64,000 bases of DNA from Exiguobacterium sibiricum 7-3 (GTDB lineage: Bacteria; Bacillota; Bacilli; Exiguobacteriales; Exiguobacteriaceae), in assembly GCF_000620865.1 (NCBI RefSeq), contig NZ_KK211190.1, positions 447,971 to 511,970 on the forward strand. The letters are read 5' to 3'. The notes below the pieces were generated by a model. That model was not told the DNA's origin and did no database searches. It saw nothing but the letters and a program-made list of their open reading frames with translations. Shown here piece after piece: positions 52,983-61,735 of this stretch. Numbering within the stretch: position 1 is the first letter of the stretch; each line of letters begins with the position of its first letter. A program made the translations under genes and the position numbers.

Positions 52983-55900
52983 TTAGACGGAATAACTGCC
53001 GTCTGGTTGCTCGGTTAACTCGAGTGTGTCTTTCGCAAAATAGCTGTCGACGACACGTGAAGCCGCCAAGCCATCTTCCATCGCACAATAGGCTTCCCGG
53101 AAGGCGTCGAGTCGTGACTGGTAGTCGTTCGTCAATTGCGGAATGTTGGCCAAGGCCTCAATAAAGGCATCTTCAGTCTCGAGAATCGGTCCCGGTAAGT
53201 CCTTGTAGTAGTCAAGATAGAAACCGCGTAATGTATCGCGGTATAAATCAAGATCGTAGGCATAAAAGAACATCGGGCGGTTCATGTTCGCAAAATCAAA
53301 GAAAACAGACGAATAGTCGGTAATCAATAAATCCGTGATCAAGTAGAGTTCCTGAATATCCGGATAACTCGTGACATCGATGAAACGTTCCCGGTGTTCA
53401 GCAGGAATCCGCGGTTTCTTCGTCACAAGGACATGTGTCCGGATCAAGAAGACATATTCATCACCGAGCGCTTCCGCGACACGGTCGAAATCAAACGGAT
53501 AGTCAAAGAAGAACTTTCCGTTGCCGAGCGACTGATGATCGCGGAAAGTCGGCGCATACAAAATAACTTTCTTATCATCCGACAATTGGAGCTTCGTCCG
53601 GATCGACTCGATGGTTTTCGGTTGATTGTTCGAGAAGAACAAGTCATTGCGCGGATAACCGGATTCGAAAATCGGTCCTTCGTATCGGAAGGCACTTTTG
53701 AAAATCGTCGAGGCATAAGCACTCGGAGACAACAGGACGCTCCACTGCTTGATCGAGTTCGTGACCCGGTCGATGTACCCTTCGTCCCGTCCATGAATCT
53801 CGTCCAGGTCGAACAGCATCTTCTTGAGCGGTGTCCCGTGCCAGGTCTGAATGTAGGTCGTCTCTTTCCGGCGTGTGAAGTAATGCGGGAAGTTTTGGTT
53901 GTTGACCCAGAACTTCGCCGTCGCCAAGTAATAGAAGTACGCCGGTGACAGACGTTTGATGACTTTGGCGTTCGGATCCCCGAGATAGAGGCGCTTATGG
54001 TAAACCCAGACGACCTTATAATCGAGATTACGTCGTTTTAATTCTTCATAGATATAGCGCGGACTGTCAGAATACTGTTTGCCGAGTCCACTTTCAAACA
54101 CAACGAGTTTCGGGTCGACCGGTAACCGTTGCATTAAACGATAGGCCAGTTTCATTGATGGGAAGTAGAACCGGCTCCGACGATAGAGACGGAAAAGAAT
54201 ATTGGCGGCTTCCGCCGTCTGGATTTGTTCGATCCAATTCCGTTCCTTCTTAAAATCGATGATTGTTTGAAGAATTTTTTCCGAATACGAGGACTCGACC
54301 GGTTGCAAAAAGGCAGCGGCACGGGTTTGATATTCCGGCGCCATCGCGAACGACCGAGCAGCCGTCGCGTCGAGATCATTAAACAACTCATCGAGTGTCG
54401 ATGAGATCGGTCCCGGTAGTTCCTGTGCCAGATCCAGATAAGAACCCTTTGGTCCGATGAAGCGGACCGGGTCAAACTGGAAGTAGTGAACCGGACGATT
54501 CAAGAAACTGAAGTCGAACGCGACACTTGAATAATCGGTCACAAGGAGCAGACTTTCCTTCATCAATCCCTGTACGTCCCGTTCACCCTGATGGATGACC
54601 GTGATCGGTAAGTCCTCGAAGTGACTCGTATATTGTTGCATGTTCGGATGCAGACAAAAAACGATTTCGAGCTGGTGTTCGGCCGCAAATTGGTGTAAGC
54701 GTTCACTCGTCAGCAACGTTTGATACTGGCGGTAATATTCCGATTCAAAGAATTGGAGCGGCGTCTGTAACCAAGAACGCCACGTCGGGATGATCAACAT
54801 TTGTCGTTTGACTTCGACGTCTTTGGCAAGCAAAGCATCGAAGCGGGACAGACCGGTAATCCGGACTTCCCGTTCCGGATACCCCATGTCCTGAGTTACA
54901 AGACGTTTTTCCCGTTCTGAACTGACGAGGAACAAATCTGTATCGAACGCCGGTGCGAACTTGCCGTACTGGTCGTCCATGTTTTTCGTTCCGAGGACAC
55001 CGTGCTGGATAAAGACGCGATCAGCCTTCATCTTCCGTTTGAACGCTTCCGAGCGAAGCGGATAAAGGTATTCAGCATGGTGCGTCCCGATGACTTTTTT
55101 CGCCATGAGTGAATGATAAATATGTTCCTTTGATTTAAACGGCAACGCATGTCCCAACTGTTCAACCTGAGGATATTCGTTGGACTCAGGATCAATCACG
55201 TAATAGACAGGACGGTCGGGATACGTCTCGCGCATGTATTTAAAGAAATGATAACCGTTGTCTTGTGCTTTATAAGGACGTTCGCCGACGAGCCATGTAT
55301 TCTTTTCGGCAAACAGGCGATAGAGCGGAGCAAACTTCATCATATGATTCAAATAGGCATAGTTGTCATTCGTGAATTCCGTCATTTCAAATGACAGATT
55401 CCGATGTCCGACCGTAAAGTACGGGATGATATGCATTGTCGTCGCGTCTCCTTGACCCCGTGTTTCGGGTGTCAATTGACGGGTGATGTAACGTGCCCGA
55501 CCAAGACGAAGCAACGTCGGGACAGAACGATGGTAATAGTCAAGAGCGACGAAAGCATCATAAATGCCTTCTTGTAAGGCTTTGTGTTCACGGTGCAGAC
55601 GTGTCCAATCGATGACTGTCCGGTACGTATACCGGTAGAGACCGAATTTTTCGGCACTCCGGGCATTGTCGTATACCCAGTCAATCGGGACCGGAATTTG
55701 CTCACCCGTCTCGCGGTGTACGAGTTGTAACGTTCCTTTTCGGATAAAAGCATGCCGGGTAAAGATTTTCCCTTTGATTTCCGTTTGATCGGCGATTGGA
55801 GAATCAATCGCATCAATTTGCATCTTCGGTTTAACCTTTGGTTCCTTATTTAACAAGAGGCGAAGATTGCCTTTTAAATCCGTGTACAGATGGGCAACAT

Positions 55901-56528
55901 GTTGGAAGTCCGCATCAAGCAGTGGTTTTAAAGGCACGGCAATCCGGGTTTCCGAGAACCGTCCGAGAATGATTTCCCGCGTGAAACGATCCGCTGTCAG
56001 TGTAGCGCGACTCGGTAATCCGTTTGTTTCCCATTTTTCGAGCGTCTCGGGTTTGAAATCAGCAACGTTTTTTGAGAATTTGAGCCAAAGCGAGAAGCGT
56101 CCGGAAGGGAGTTCTGTTTCCTCTTCAGTCGTATCGTCAGCAGCATCTGTCTCTAAGTTCACCAGCATGTCGTCAGCGATCTCCGGAAGTGGCGGCTGTT
56201 CTTGTTCGGTCAGTTCCTGATTTTCAAGGACACGATCGACGAGGGCAGGAAGTATGTCGTGCGTCAACGAAAAGGAAAACTGATGTCCTCCTGAACTGTG
56301 CGTATTAGGTAATGTAATGACCTCGTTCAAAAGACGGTCGCGAACGAGTAAGGCTTCGACCGTCACTGTAGTATCAGAAAGCTCTCCTGAAAAGGTCTGT
56401 TCCTGGAATGTCGAATCCAGTTGCATGAATTGTTTGAACTTAGGGCGTGATGAACTGTTTTTTTTCGGTGTTGGCAAAATCGTTTTTCCGAATCGTGCCA
56501 TCCGTAATAATGTCTTTGAAAGACTCAC
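52983..56528 (-). CDS. Double-domain CDP-glycerol glycerophosphotransferase (TagF/TagB-like)
   Basis: An 1181-residue protein. The N-terminal ~390 residues are beta-rich (substrate or membrane-attachment region). Then come two tandem glycerophosphotransferase domains. Domain 1 has FIQHGVLGTKNMD and LLVTDYSSVAFDFSFLNRP. Domain 2 has YIQTWHGTPLKKMLFD, ESGYPRNDLFF and LLITDYSSVFFDFANMNRP. Each DYSS block is the CDP-glycerol binding end. It should polymerise or prime poly(glycerol phosphate) teichoic acid at the inner membrane face. GTG 56528 has GAGGAGG 9 nt upstream; the open frame extends further without a site. Monocistronic. Confidence 0.9.
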   Translation of the reverse strand: MSLSKTLLRMARFGKTILPTPKKNSSSRPKFKQFMQLDSTFQEQTFSGELSDTTVTVEALLVRDRLLNEVITLPNTHSSGGHQFSFSLTHDILPALVDRVLENQELTEQEQPPLPEIADDMLVNLETDAADDTTEEETELPSGRFSLWLKFSKNVADFKPETLEKWETNGLPSRATLTADRFTREIILGRFSETRIAVPLKPLLDADFQHVAHLYTDLKGNLRLLLNKEPKVKPKMQIDAIDSPIADQTEIKGKIFTRHAFIRKGTLQLVHRETGEQIPVPIDWVYDNARSAEKFGLYRYTYRTVIDWTRLHREHKALQEGIYDAFVALDYYHRSVPTLLRLGRARYITRQLTPETRGQGDATTMHIIPYFTVGHRNLSFEMTEFTNDNYAYLNHMMKFAPLYRLFAEKNTWLVGERPYKAQDNGYHFFKYMRETYPDRPVYYVIDPESNEYPQVEQLGHALPFKSKEHIYHSLMAKKVIGTHHAEYLYPLRSEAFKRKMKADRVFIQHGVLGTKNMDDQYGKFAPAFDTDLFLVSSEREKRLVTQDMGYPEREVRITGLSRFDALLAKDVEVKRQMLIIPTWRSWLQTPLQFFESEYYRQYQTLLTSERLHQFAAEHQLEIVFCLHPNMQQYTSHFEDLPITVIHQGERDVQGLMKESLLLVTDYSSVAFDFSFLNRPVHYFQFDPVRFIGPKGSYLDLAQELPGPISSTLDELFNDLDATAARSFAMAPEYQTRAAAFLQPVESSYSEKILQTIIDFKKERNWIEQIQTAEAANILFRLYRRSRFYFPSMKLAYRLMQRLPVDPKLVVFESGLGKQYSDSPRYIYEELKRRNLDYKVVWVYHKRLYLGDPNAKVIKRLSPAYFYYLATAKFWVNNQNFPHYFTRRKETTYIQTWHGTPLKKMLFDLDEIHGRDEGYIDRVTNSIKQWSVLLSPSAYASTIFKSAFRYEGPIFESGYPRNDLFFSNNQPKTIESIRTKLQLSDDKKVILYAPTFRDHQSLGNGKFFFDYPFDFDRVAEALGDEYVFLIRTHVLVTKKPRIPAEHRERFIDVTSYPDIQELYLITDLLITDYSSVFFDFANMNRPMFFYAYDLDLYRDTLRGFYLDYYKDLPGPILETEDAFIEALANIPQLTNDYQSRLDAFREAYCAMEDGLAASRVVDSYFAKDTLELTEQPDGSYSV

Positions 56529-56668
56529 GGGATAGAACCTCCTCATAAAAAATCGTCTGTTTTCAACGGGAAAACAAACAAAACGTGTCGTGTGCATGAC
56601 AATTATCATATCATATTTTACTTTTTTTAGATGGTCAAAAAAAAGACAAGTCACAGGAGGCAATCAAG

Positions 56669-57736
56669 ATGCATCATTTTATCGGTATCGACAGCTTCAA
56701 AGGCTGCATCAGCTCGTCGGATGCAGCACGTGCTATCAAGACTGGAATCTTACATGCCGATCCTGACGCGACAATCGATTGGAGTCCTGTCGCGGACGGA
56801 GGCGAAGGTACGATTGACGTGTTATCCGCCAACGGATTTGAAAAAATCATTACTCCGACAATCGATTTCGCCGGTCGTCCAATCGAAGTGCCCTATGCTC
56901 AAAAAGACCGGATTGCGGTGGTCGAAGTGGCGATGATTTGCGGACTGCACTTGAAACGTCCGGAGGATGATGCGTTTTCGTTACATACACGGGGTGTCGG
57001 GCGTCTCGTCCGACACGTGTTGGCGACTGATGCATCTGATATCTTTCTTGCCCTGGGCGGTACGGCGACGACCGATGGCGGACTTGGTTTTTTGGCGGAA
57101 CTGGGGGCTGACTTGTTGACGCAAACAGGCAGACCGATTTCGTGGCAAACGAATCCGTTGATGGAAACAAAGCAACTTCGTCTGCCGAAAACAGGCATGT
57201 CCTTATATGTCTTAGCAGATGTCACGGCTTCATATGCCGGTGAACAAGGAGCTGCGTGTGTCTTTGGACCTCAAAAAGGATTGAACGCATCCGACATCAA
57301 TTTACTCGATGGCCGGTTAACAGAGATTGGACGCCGGCTTCAAATCGAACACATCAAAGGGGCGGGGGCTGCCGGAGGACTTGGTGGAGCGGCATACGCG
57401 CTCGGTGCTTCGATCGAATCGGGAGCATCGTTCATCCTAAGGATGATTCATGCGAAGGAACGAATCGAACGGGCAGATTATGTCTGGACGGGGGAAGGGC
57501 GGGTGGACCGACAAACCGCGATGGGAAAGCTTCCTTCACAAGTCAGTGCATTAGCTGATCGTGCGGGTATTCCTTGTATCTTACTGGCAGGAGAAGTCAC
57601 GGAACGGCTGGAACAGGCGTGGATCTGCGAAGCGATTCATGATCCGGATGAAGTGAAGACACTCGATCCGTTCGTCACGAAACAGCGGCTGGCGCGACGG
57701 GCAGAGCAAATCGTCCGACGTTTAAACCCGAAATGA
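56669..57736 (+). CDS. Glycerate 2-kinase (GlxK/YxaA type)
   Basis: A 355-residue protein, slightly shorter than the usual ~375. Family motifs are IDSFKGCISSSDAARAI, PVADGGEGTIDVL, LALGGTATTDGGLGFLAELG, GAAGGLGGAAYALGA and VWTGEGRVDRQT. It phosphorylates D-glycerate, entering lower glycolysis. CAGGAGG precedes the ATG. Divergent from the glycerophosphotransferase gene. Confidence 0.92.
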   Translation: MHHFIGIDSFKGCISSSDAARAIKTGILHADPDATIDWSPVADGGEGTIDVLSANGFEKIITPTIDFAGRPIEVPYAQKDRIAVVEVAMICGLHLKRPEDDAFSLHTRGVGRLVRHVLATDASDIFLALGGTATTDGGLGFLAELGADLLTQTGRPISWQTNPLMETKQLRLPKTGMSLYVLADVTASYAGEQGAACVFGPQKGLNASDINLLDGRLTEIGRRLQIEHIKGAGAAGGLGGAAYALGASIESGASFILRMIHAKERIERADYVWTGEGRVDRQTAMGKLPSQVSALADRAGIPCILLAGEVTERLEQAWICEAIHDPDEVKTLDPFVTKQRLARRAEQIVRRLNPK

Positions 57737-57840
57737 CTTTTCTAATTTAGGGAAATGGTTGACTGGAAAAGGAATGAAGCGACAGCGCTTAGGGTAAAAG
57801 AAACTATATTACTCTATCAATTGGAAGGCAGGTCACCATC

Positions 57841-58410
57841 ATGATCAATCAGTCGATTCAACTGTCATTTCGACAAGTCCGGGCACTCGTCGAACATACA
57901 TTATTGTTATTCAAGGAGCTCGATCAACAACTCGCCAATCGGGGTTACGAACCGATTTTACCGGACGTCGTCCAAACGGAACACGGTATCAGCATTCATC
58001 AGACGAAAGACAGCGCGGAGTCGCTTGTTCCGCATTTTTTGACTCGGTCTTACACACGTCAAAATGAGAAAGTCTCGAATCATGCGCTGATTGTTTCCGT
58101 TCAATACACACATCCGCTCCACGAACGATTTGATCCAGTCGTCCTGGTCGGAGACGTCATGTTCAAAAACCCGAAACAGACGACAAAACTGTTGCTCGAT
58201 AAACCATGGTTGCTAAAGTATGCCGCCTTCGAATCCACGGCTGCCGGATCATTTGAACCGACCGGAAAACGTTTCCGGACCCAGCCGATCGAAGAAATCG
58301 AATCGCTCGATGTATGGGGGCATCCGTTTACAGACATGCGGGATGTCGAGGATGTGAAAGTGTTGGCGGAAGAAATGATCAAAGGGCATTTGGATCCGGG
58401 GACACCGTGA
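57841..58410 (+). CDS. Hypothetical protein (189 aa)
   Basis: A 189-residue soluble protein. The helical N-terminus (SFRQVRALVEHTLLLFKELDQQL) is followed by a mixed alpha/beta body with HALIVSVQYTHPLHERFDPVVLVGDVMF and an acidic C-terminal helix. GGAAGG lies 13 nt upstream of the ATG. I recognise no family. Ends before a terminator at 58444. Confidence 0.72.
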   Translation: MINQSIQLSFRQVRALVEHTLLLFKELDQQLANRGYEPILPDVVQTEHGISIHQTKDSAESLVPHFLTRSYTRQNEKVSNHALIVSVQYTHPLHERFDPVVLVGDVMFKNPKQTTKLLLDKPWLLKYAAFESTAAGSFEPTGKRFRTQPIEEIESLDVWGHPFTDMRDVEDVKVLAEEMIKGHLDPGTP

Positions 58411-58443
58411 GTTGTTTTGTATCAGCAAAAAGAAATAGAAAGA

Positions 58444-58480
58444 AAACAGGGGGACGGATGTTAAATCCGCTCCCCCGTTT
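58444..58480. terminator. Intrinsic terminator
   Basis: A GC-rich stem AAACAGGGGG / CCCCCGTTT with an inner CGGAT / ATCCG, between convergent genes. Confidence 0.75.
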
Positions 58481-58515
58481 GTCTGATGGAAAGATGTGCT
58501 TCGTACGAAGCGATG

Positions 58516-58995
58516 TTAAACCGGAACGACAATCCGTTCAATGGCTGCGACAAGATCCGTCGGATTAGTTTTCGGTGCGAATCGTGTGACTTCCCCGTCA
58601 CGCGTCACTAAAAATTTCGTGAAGTTCCATTCGACGTCCTGCTCGCCCGTCGTGTTCGGGGCAAGTGCTTTCAATTCTGCGAACAAAGGATGTGTACCTT
58701 CCCCGTTGACTTCGATTTTTGAGAAGACAGGGAACGTCACGCCGTAGTTCATTTGGCAAAAGCTCTGGATTTCTTCGTCCGTTCCCGGATCTTGTCCGGC
58801 AAACTGATTACACGGGAAACCGAGGACGACGAGTCCTTGTTTCCGGTAGTCCTGATGAAGTTGTTCCAGTCCTTCAAACTGTGGTGTCAAACCGCATTTA
58901 CTCGCTGTGTTGACGATCAGCCAAGCCTGTCCCGGATAATCTTTTAATGTTGCTTCCGTACCATCGATCCGTTGAAATGTCTGCTCCTGTAACAT
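58516..58995 (-). CDS. bsaA: Glutathione peroxidase family thiol peroxidase
   Basis: A 159-residue protein. The peroxidatic cysteine is Cys34 in NTASKCGLTPQ (Cys rather than selenocysteine). The catalytic Gln and Trp are in FPCNQFAGQDPG and WNFTKFLV. It reduces peroxides, in Bacilli probably with thioredoxin. AAGGGGGA precedes the ATG. Monocistronic. Confidence 0.93.
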   Translation of the reverse strand: MLQEQTFQRIDGTEATLKDYPGQAWLIVNTASKCGLTPQFEGLEQLHQDYRKQGLVVLGFPCNQFAGQDPGTDEEIQSFCQMNYGVTFPVFSKIEVNGEGTHPLFAELKALAPNTTGEQDVEWNFTKFLVTRDGEVTRFAPKTNPTDLVAAIERIVVPV

Positions 58996-59168
58996 GTTTA
59001 AATTCCCCCTTATGGTCTTAATCCCAGTGTAGCAAATGCCTCCGGCTTTCGCCTGAAAAACGGTTGTCGTCAGATGACAATCCCTTCACAATCCGGTGTC
59101 AGCCGCTCTGAATCGTGCCGATATTTGATAAAATATAAAAGACTTTGGAAGGAAAGGAGAGATGCCAC

Positions 59169-59363
59169 ATGAGAAAGATGTTGAAACAATCGCGTTTTGT
59201 CATGATCGCGACGCTTTGTCTCGTCTTGGTCGCAAGCTGTATTACATTGCTGACCCTCGGATTCGAACGCGATATTGTGATTCTTGTTTCTGGAGTGGTC
59301 GCCCTGTGGGTGACGATGCTAGCTCCTTTGACGGTCCAGGCCAAACTGAATGAGCAATCATAA
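59169..59363 (+). CDS. Small two-helix membrane protein
   Basis: A 64-residue protein: basic start (MRKMLKQSR), helix VMIATLCLVLVASCITLLTL, short loop, helix IVILVSGVVALWVTML. ATG 59169 follows AAAGGAGAG. Followed by its own terminator. No family recognised. Confidence 0.7.
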   Translation: MRKMLKQSRFVMIATLCLVLVASCITLLTLGFERDIVILVSGVVALWVTMLAPLTVQAKLNEQS

Positions 59364-59376
59364 CCGATGTTGATTC

Positions 59377-59456
59377 AAAAAAACCGCAGTCCGATTTCCT
59401 GCTGAAGGATGTTTTCCATTCAGATGAAGGAATCGGTTCCTGCGGTTTTTTTTCTT
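59377..59456 (+). terminator. Intrinsic terminator with long stem
   Basis: Outer stem AAAAAACCGCAG / CTGCGGTTTTTT with an inner CCGATTCC-type pairing and an eight-T run. Confidence 0.82.
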
Positions 59457-59536
59457 CTATAGCATACATGTTAAAAACACTATTTTTATAAAATAAGTCA
59501 TCAAAAAGTCTGATTATATTTTTTTTAGAAATTCTA

Positions 59537-59565
59537 TTTACAAGCTTGAATAATCGGAGTAATAT
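59537..59565 (+). promoter_or_regulatory. Probable sigma-A promoter of the kdp operon
   Basis: TTTACA (59537-59542), 17-nt spacer, TAATAT (59560-59565). It places the transcript start just ahead of the riboswitch. Confidence 0.6.
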
Positions 59566-59612
59566 CCATCTCATCAACGAACACTAACATGTTAATGCTT
59601 CGATCTCAAAGT

Positions 59613-59741
59613 ACGCCGAATTCATGATTGAAGCGGGGGACCCAACCGTCACGATACGTGACACGGGGTGAATCTTCTCGAAATGAGAAGTAGGGCGAAA
59701 TCCTAGGTATGCCCGAATCCGACAGCTAACCCCGCAGGCGT
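59613..59741 (+). ncRNA. Cyclic di-AMP riboswitch (ydaO/yuaA class)
   Basis: The conserved blocks are in order: AAGCGGGGGACCCAA, CGGGGTGAATC, GTAGGGCGAA, CCCGAATCCGACAGCTAACC and CCGCAGGCGT. The closing helix pairs ACGCC (59613-59617) with GGCGT (59737-59741). In Bacilli this class binds c-di-AMP and shuts off potassium uptake and wall-enzyme genes; here it precedes kdp. A terminator follows at 59784. Confidence 0.95.
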
Positions 59742-59783
59742 TTTTAGGAGGGAACGACTCTTATTCAGTGATGCCAATTTTTT

Positions 59784-59826
59784 AAGGCGATGCTGGGGCC
59801 GTTACTGCCTTGCATCGTCTTTTTGT
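59784..59826 (+). terminator. Riboswitch-controlled terminator
   Basis: A 9-bp stem AGGCGATGC / GCATCGTCT (one G-U) with a 16-nt loop and TTTTT. It lies between the aptamer and the first kdp ORF, so it is the likely expression platform, with high c-di-AMP favouring termination. Confidence 0.85.
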
Positions 59827-59872
59827 CGTGTTTAATTGTAAAAATATTGAATAATATGGAGGTAATTTCAAA

Positions 59873-59980
59873 ATGGGGGATCTTTGGAGTGTTTTGTTAT
59901 TTGTTTTCTTTTTCGGAACGTCATTTTTGATGATTGGTCTGATTGAACGGATTCAATGGCGGGCAGGTGACCGGAAATGA
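59873..59980 (+). CDS. 35-residue membrane peptide upstream of kdpF
   Basis: ATG 59873 has GGAGG 14-18 nt before it (a little far). The product is one hydrophobic helix (LWSVLLFVFFFGTSFLMIGL) with a charged tail IERIQWRAGDRK. The stop overlaps the kdpF start as ATGA, which suggests coupled translation. It is too short for routine calling. Similar single-helix ORFs occur before kdpF in other bacteria to my recollection; function unknown. Confidence 0.72.
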   Translation: MGDLWSVLLFVFFFGTSFLMIGLIERIQWRAGDRK

Positions 59981-60057
59981 CATGGTTTTTACTCGCTGCC
60001 GGTTGCCTTGTCTTTTTGTATCTGAGTTATTGTTTGATTTATCCAGAAAAATTCTAA
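59977..60057 (+). CDS. kdpF: KdpF, small subunit of the K+-transporting ATPase
   Basis: A 26-residue single-helix peptide (WFLLAAGCLVFLYLSYCLIY) ending PEKF, the usual KdpF C-terminus. It overlaps the preceding ORF by 4 nt and ends 20 nt before kdpA. KdpF stabilises the KdpFABC complex in the membrane. Confidence 0.9.
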   Translation: MTWFLLAAGCLVFLYLSYCLIYPEKF

Positions 60058-60077
60058 TCGCATAGGAGAAACAAATC

Positions 60078-61718
60078 ATGTGGACTCAATTTTTAATCCA
60101 GTTTTGGATATTGCTCATCATTGCACTCGGAGCAGCCGTCTTGCTCGGCCGTTACATCGGAACCTATTTTGCACCTGTCGAAGACCGGAAAATGGATTCG
60201 TTCGGTAAAATTGAACGGCGATTTTTACTTGTACTTGGTGTGGATGAACGAAAACAAGACCAGTCGTGGGTCGGTTATGCGAAAAGTCTGTTACTCGTCA
60301 ACTTGTTATTTTTTGTCGGAGGGTATCTGTTGCTGCGTTTTCAGGGAAGTTTGCCTCTGAATCCGAACGGTGCCGCTAATCTTGACTGGTCGACCGCACT
60401 GCATACGACAATCAGCTTCATGACCAATACCGATCAACAGCACTATTCAGGTGAAGCGTTATCGTATCTGTCGCAGACATTTGTCCTCGGAACGATGCTG
60501 TTCGTCGCACCGACGATGGCGTTCACCGTTTGTATGGCAGTCATTCGCGGACTTGCCAACAAACGGCTCGGAAATTTTTATGCCGACTTTGTCCGTTTCA
60601 TCGTCCGGATCCTGTTACCGGTTTCGTTTGTGTTTGGATTGTTGATGATTCTGTTTGGTGTGCCGCAGACGTTCGGTGGTGCCGTCAACGTCACGACGCT
60701 CGAAGGCGCGAAGCAGTTGATTTACCGCGGACCGGTCGCTGCCTTTGAAGTCATTAAACAGCTCGGGAACAACGGCGGTGGTTTCTTCGGAGCCAACGGA
60801 GCGCATCCGTTTGAAAACCCGAACCAATACGTCAACTTCATCCAGATGTTTTTGATGCTGTTGATTCCGATGTCACTTCCGGTGGCTTATGGAAAAATCA
60901 TCGGTTCAGCGAAGCAGGGCCGTCTGTTCCTCGGTGTGATGACGATCCTGTTTGTCATGATGACGTTCGGAATGGCCGGCAGTTTGTTTGCGAATCCGAC
61001 CGCACACGGTCAGGAACTCCGGTTCGGTCAAGTCGGAACCGCCTTGTACAGTTCCATTACGACAGCCGCTGAAACCGGTGCCGTCAATGCGATGCATGAC
61101 TCGCTTCATCCGCTTGCCGGACTGATTCAGCTCGGAAACATGATGCTGAATGTCGTCTACGGTGGAACGGGTGCCGGTTTCCTGAACGTACTGCTGTACG
61201 CGTTCGTTGCCGTCTTCCTGACGGGACTGTTGATCGGCCGGACACCGACCTTCCTCGGCAAGAAGCTGGAGACGTTTGAGGTCAAACTAATGGCAATCAC
61301 GTTACTGGTCCCGCCGTTTCTGATTCTGGTCGGAACAGCGATTTCGATGTACGTTGCACCAGGTGTCGGGGCAATTTCCAATCCCGGGTACCATGGCCTG
61401 TCACAAGTCTTGTATGAGTTCACCTCAGCGACGGCTAACAACGGCTCCGGTTTTGAGGGACTCGGCGATGCGAACGTCTACTGGAATGTTTCGACTTCGT
61501 TTGCCCTATTCTTCGGTCGTTACATTCCTTTGATCCTGATGCTTGCGATTGCCGGATCACTGAAAGCAAAACCGGCTGTTCCGCAAGATGAATTTTCGTT
61601 TAAAACAGATACCCCACTTTTCGGTACAGTTTTCCTCGGTACGGTCGTACTCGTCGGTGCACTCACATTCTTGCCGGTGCTCGTACTTGGACCTATCGCG
61701 GATTGGCTGACGATGTGA
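60078..61718 (+). CDS. kdpA: KdpA, potassium-selective channel-like subunit
   Basis: A 546-residue protein with ten or more helices. The repeated selectivity-filter motifs are visible, including NNGGGFFGANGAHPFENPN in the second unit and TANNGSGFEGLG in a later one; ISFMTNTDQQHYSG corresponds to the first. It forms the high-affinity K+ pathway. GGAG lies 10 nt before the ATG. Confidence 0.96.
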   Translation: MWTQFLIQFWILLIIALGAAVLLGRYIGTYFAPVEDRKMDSFGKIERRFLLVLGVDERKQDQSWVGYAKSLLLVNLLFFVGGYLLLRFQGSLPLNPNGAANLDWSTALHTTISFMTNTDQQHYSGEALSYLSQTFVLGTMLFVAPTMAFTVCMAVIRGLANKRLGNFYADFVRFIVRILLPVSFVFGLLMILFGVPQTFGGAVNVTTLEGAKQLIYRGPVAAFEVIKQLGNNGGGFFGANGAHPFENPNQYVNFIQMFLMLLIPMSLPVAYGKIIGSAKQGRLFLGVMTILFVMMTFGMAGSLFANPTAHGQELRFGQVGTALYSSITTAAETGAVNAMHDSLHPLAGLIQLGNMMLNVVYGGTGAGFLNVLLYAFVAVFLTGLLIGRTPTFLGKKLETFEVKLMAITLLVPPFLILVGTAISMYVAPGVGAISNPGYHGLSQVLYEFTSATANNGSGFEGLGDANVYWNVSTSFALFFGRYIPLILMLAIAGSLKAKPAVPQDEFSFKTDTPLFGTVFLGTVVLVGALTFLPVLVLGPIADWLTM

Positions 61719-61735
61719 ACAGGAGATAATGAAAT

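Noticed and set aside
53394..53948. 184-codon plus-strand frame antisense to the glycerophosphotransferase
   Set aside because: Arg/Glu-biased shadow of the opposite coding strand; no ribosome site and no domain.
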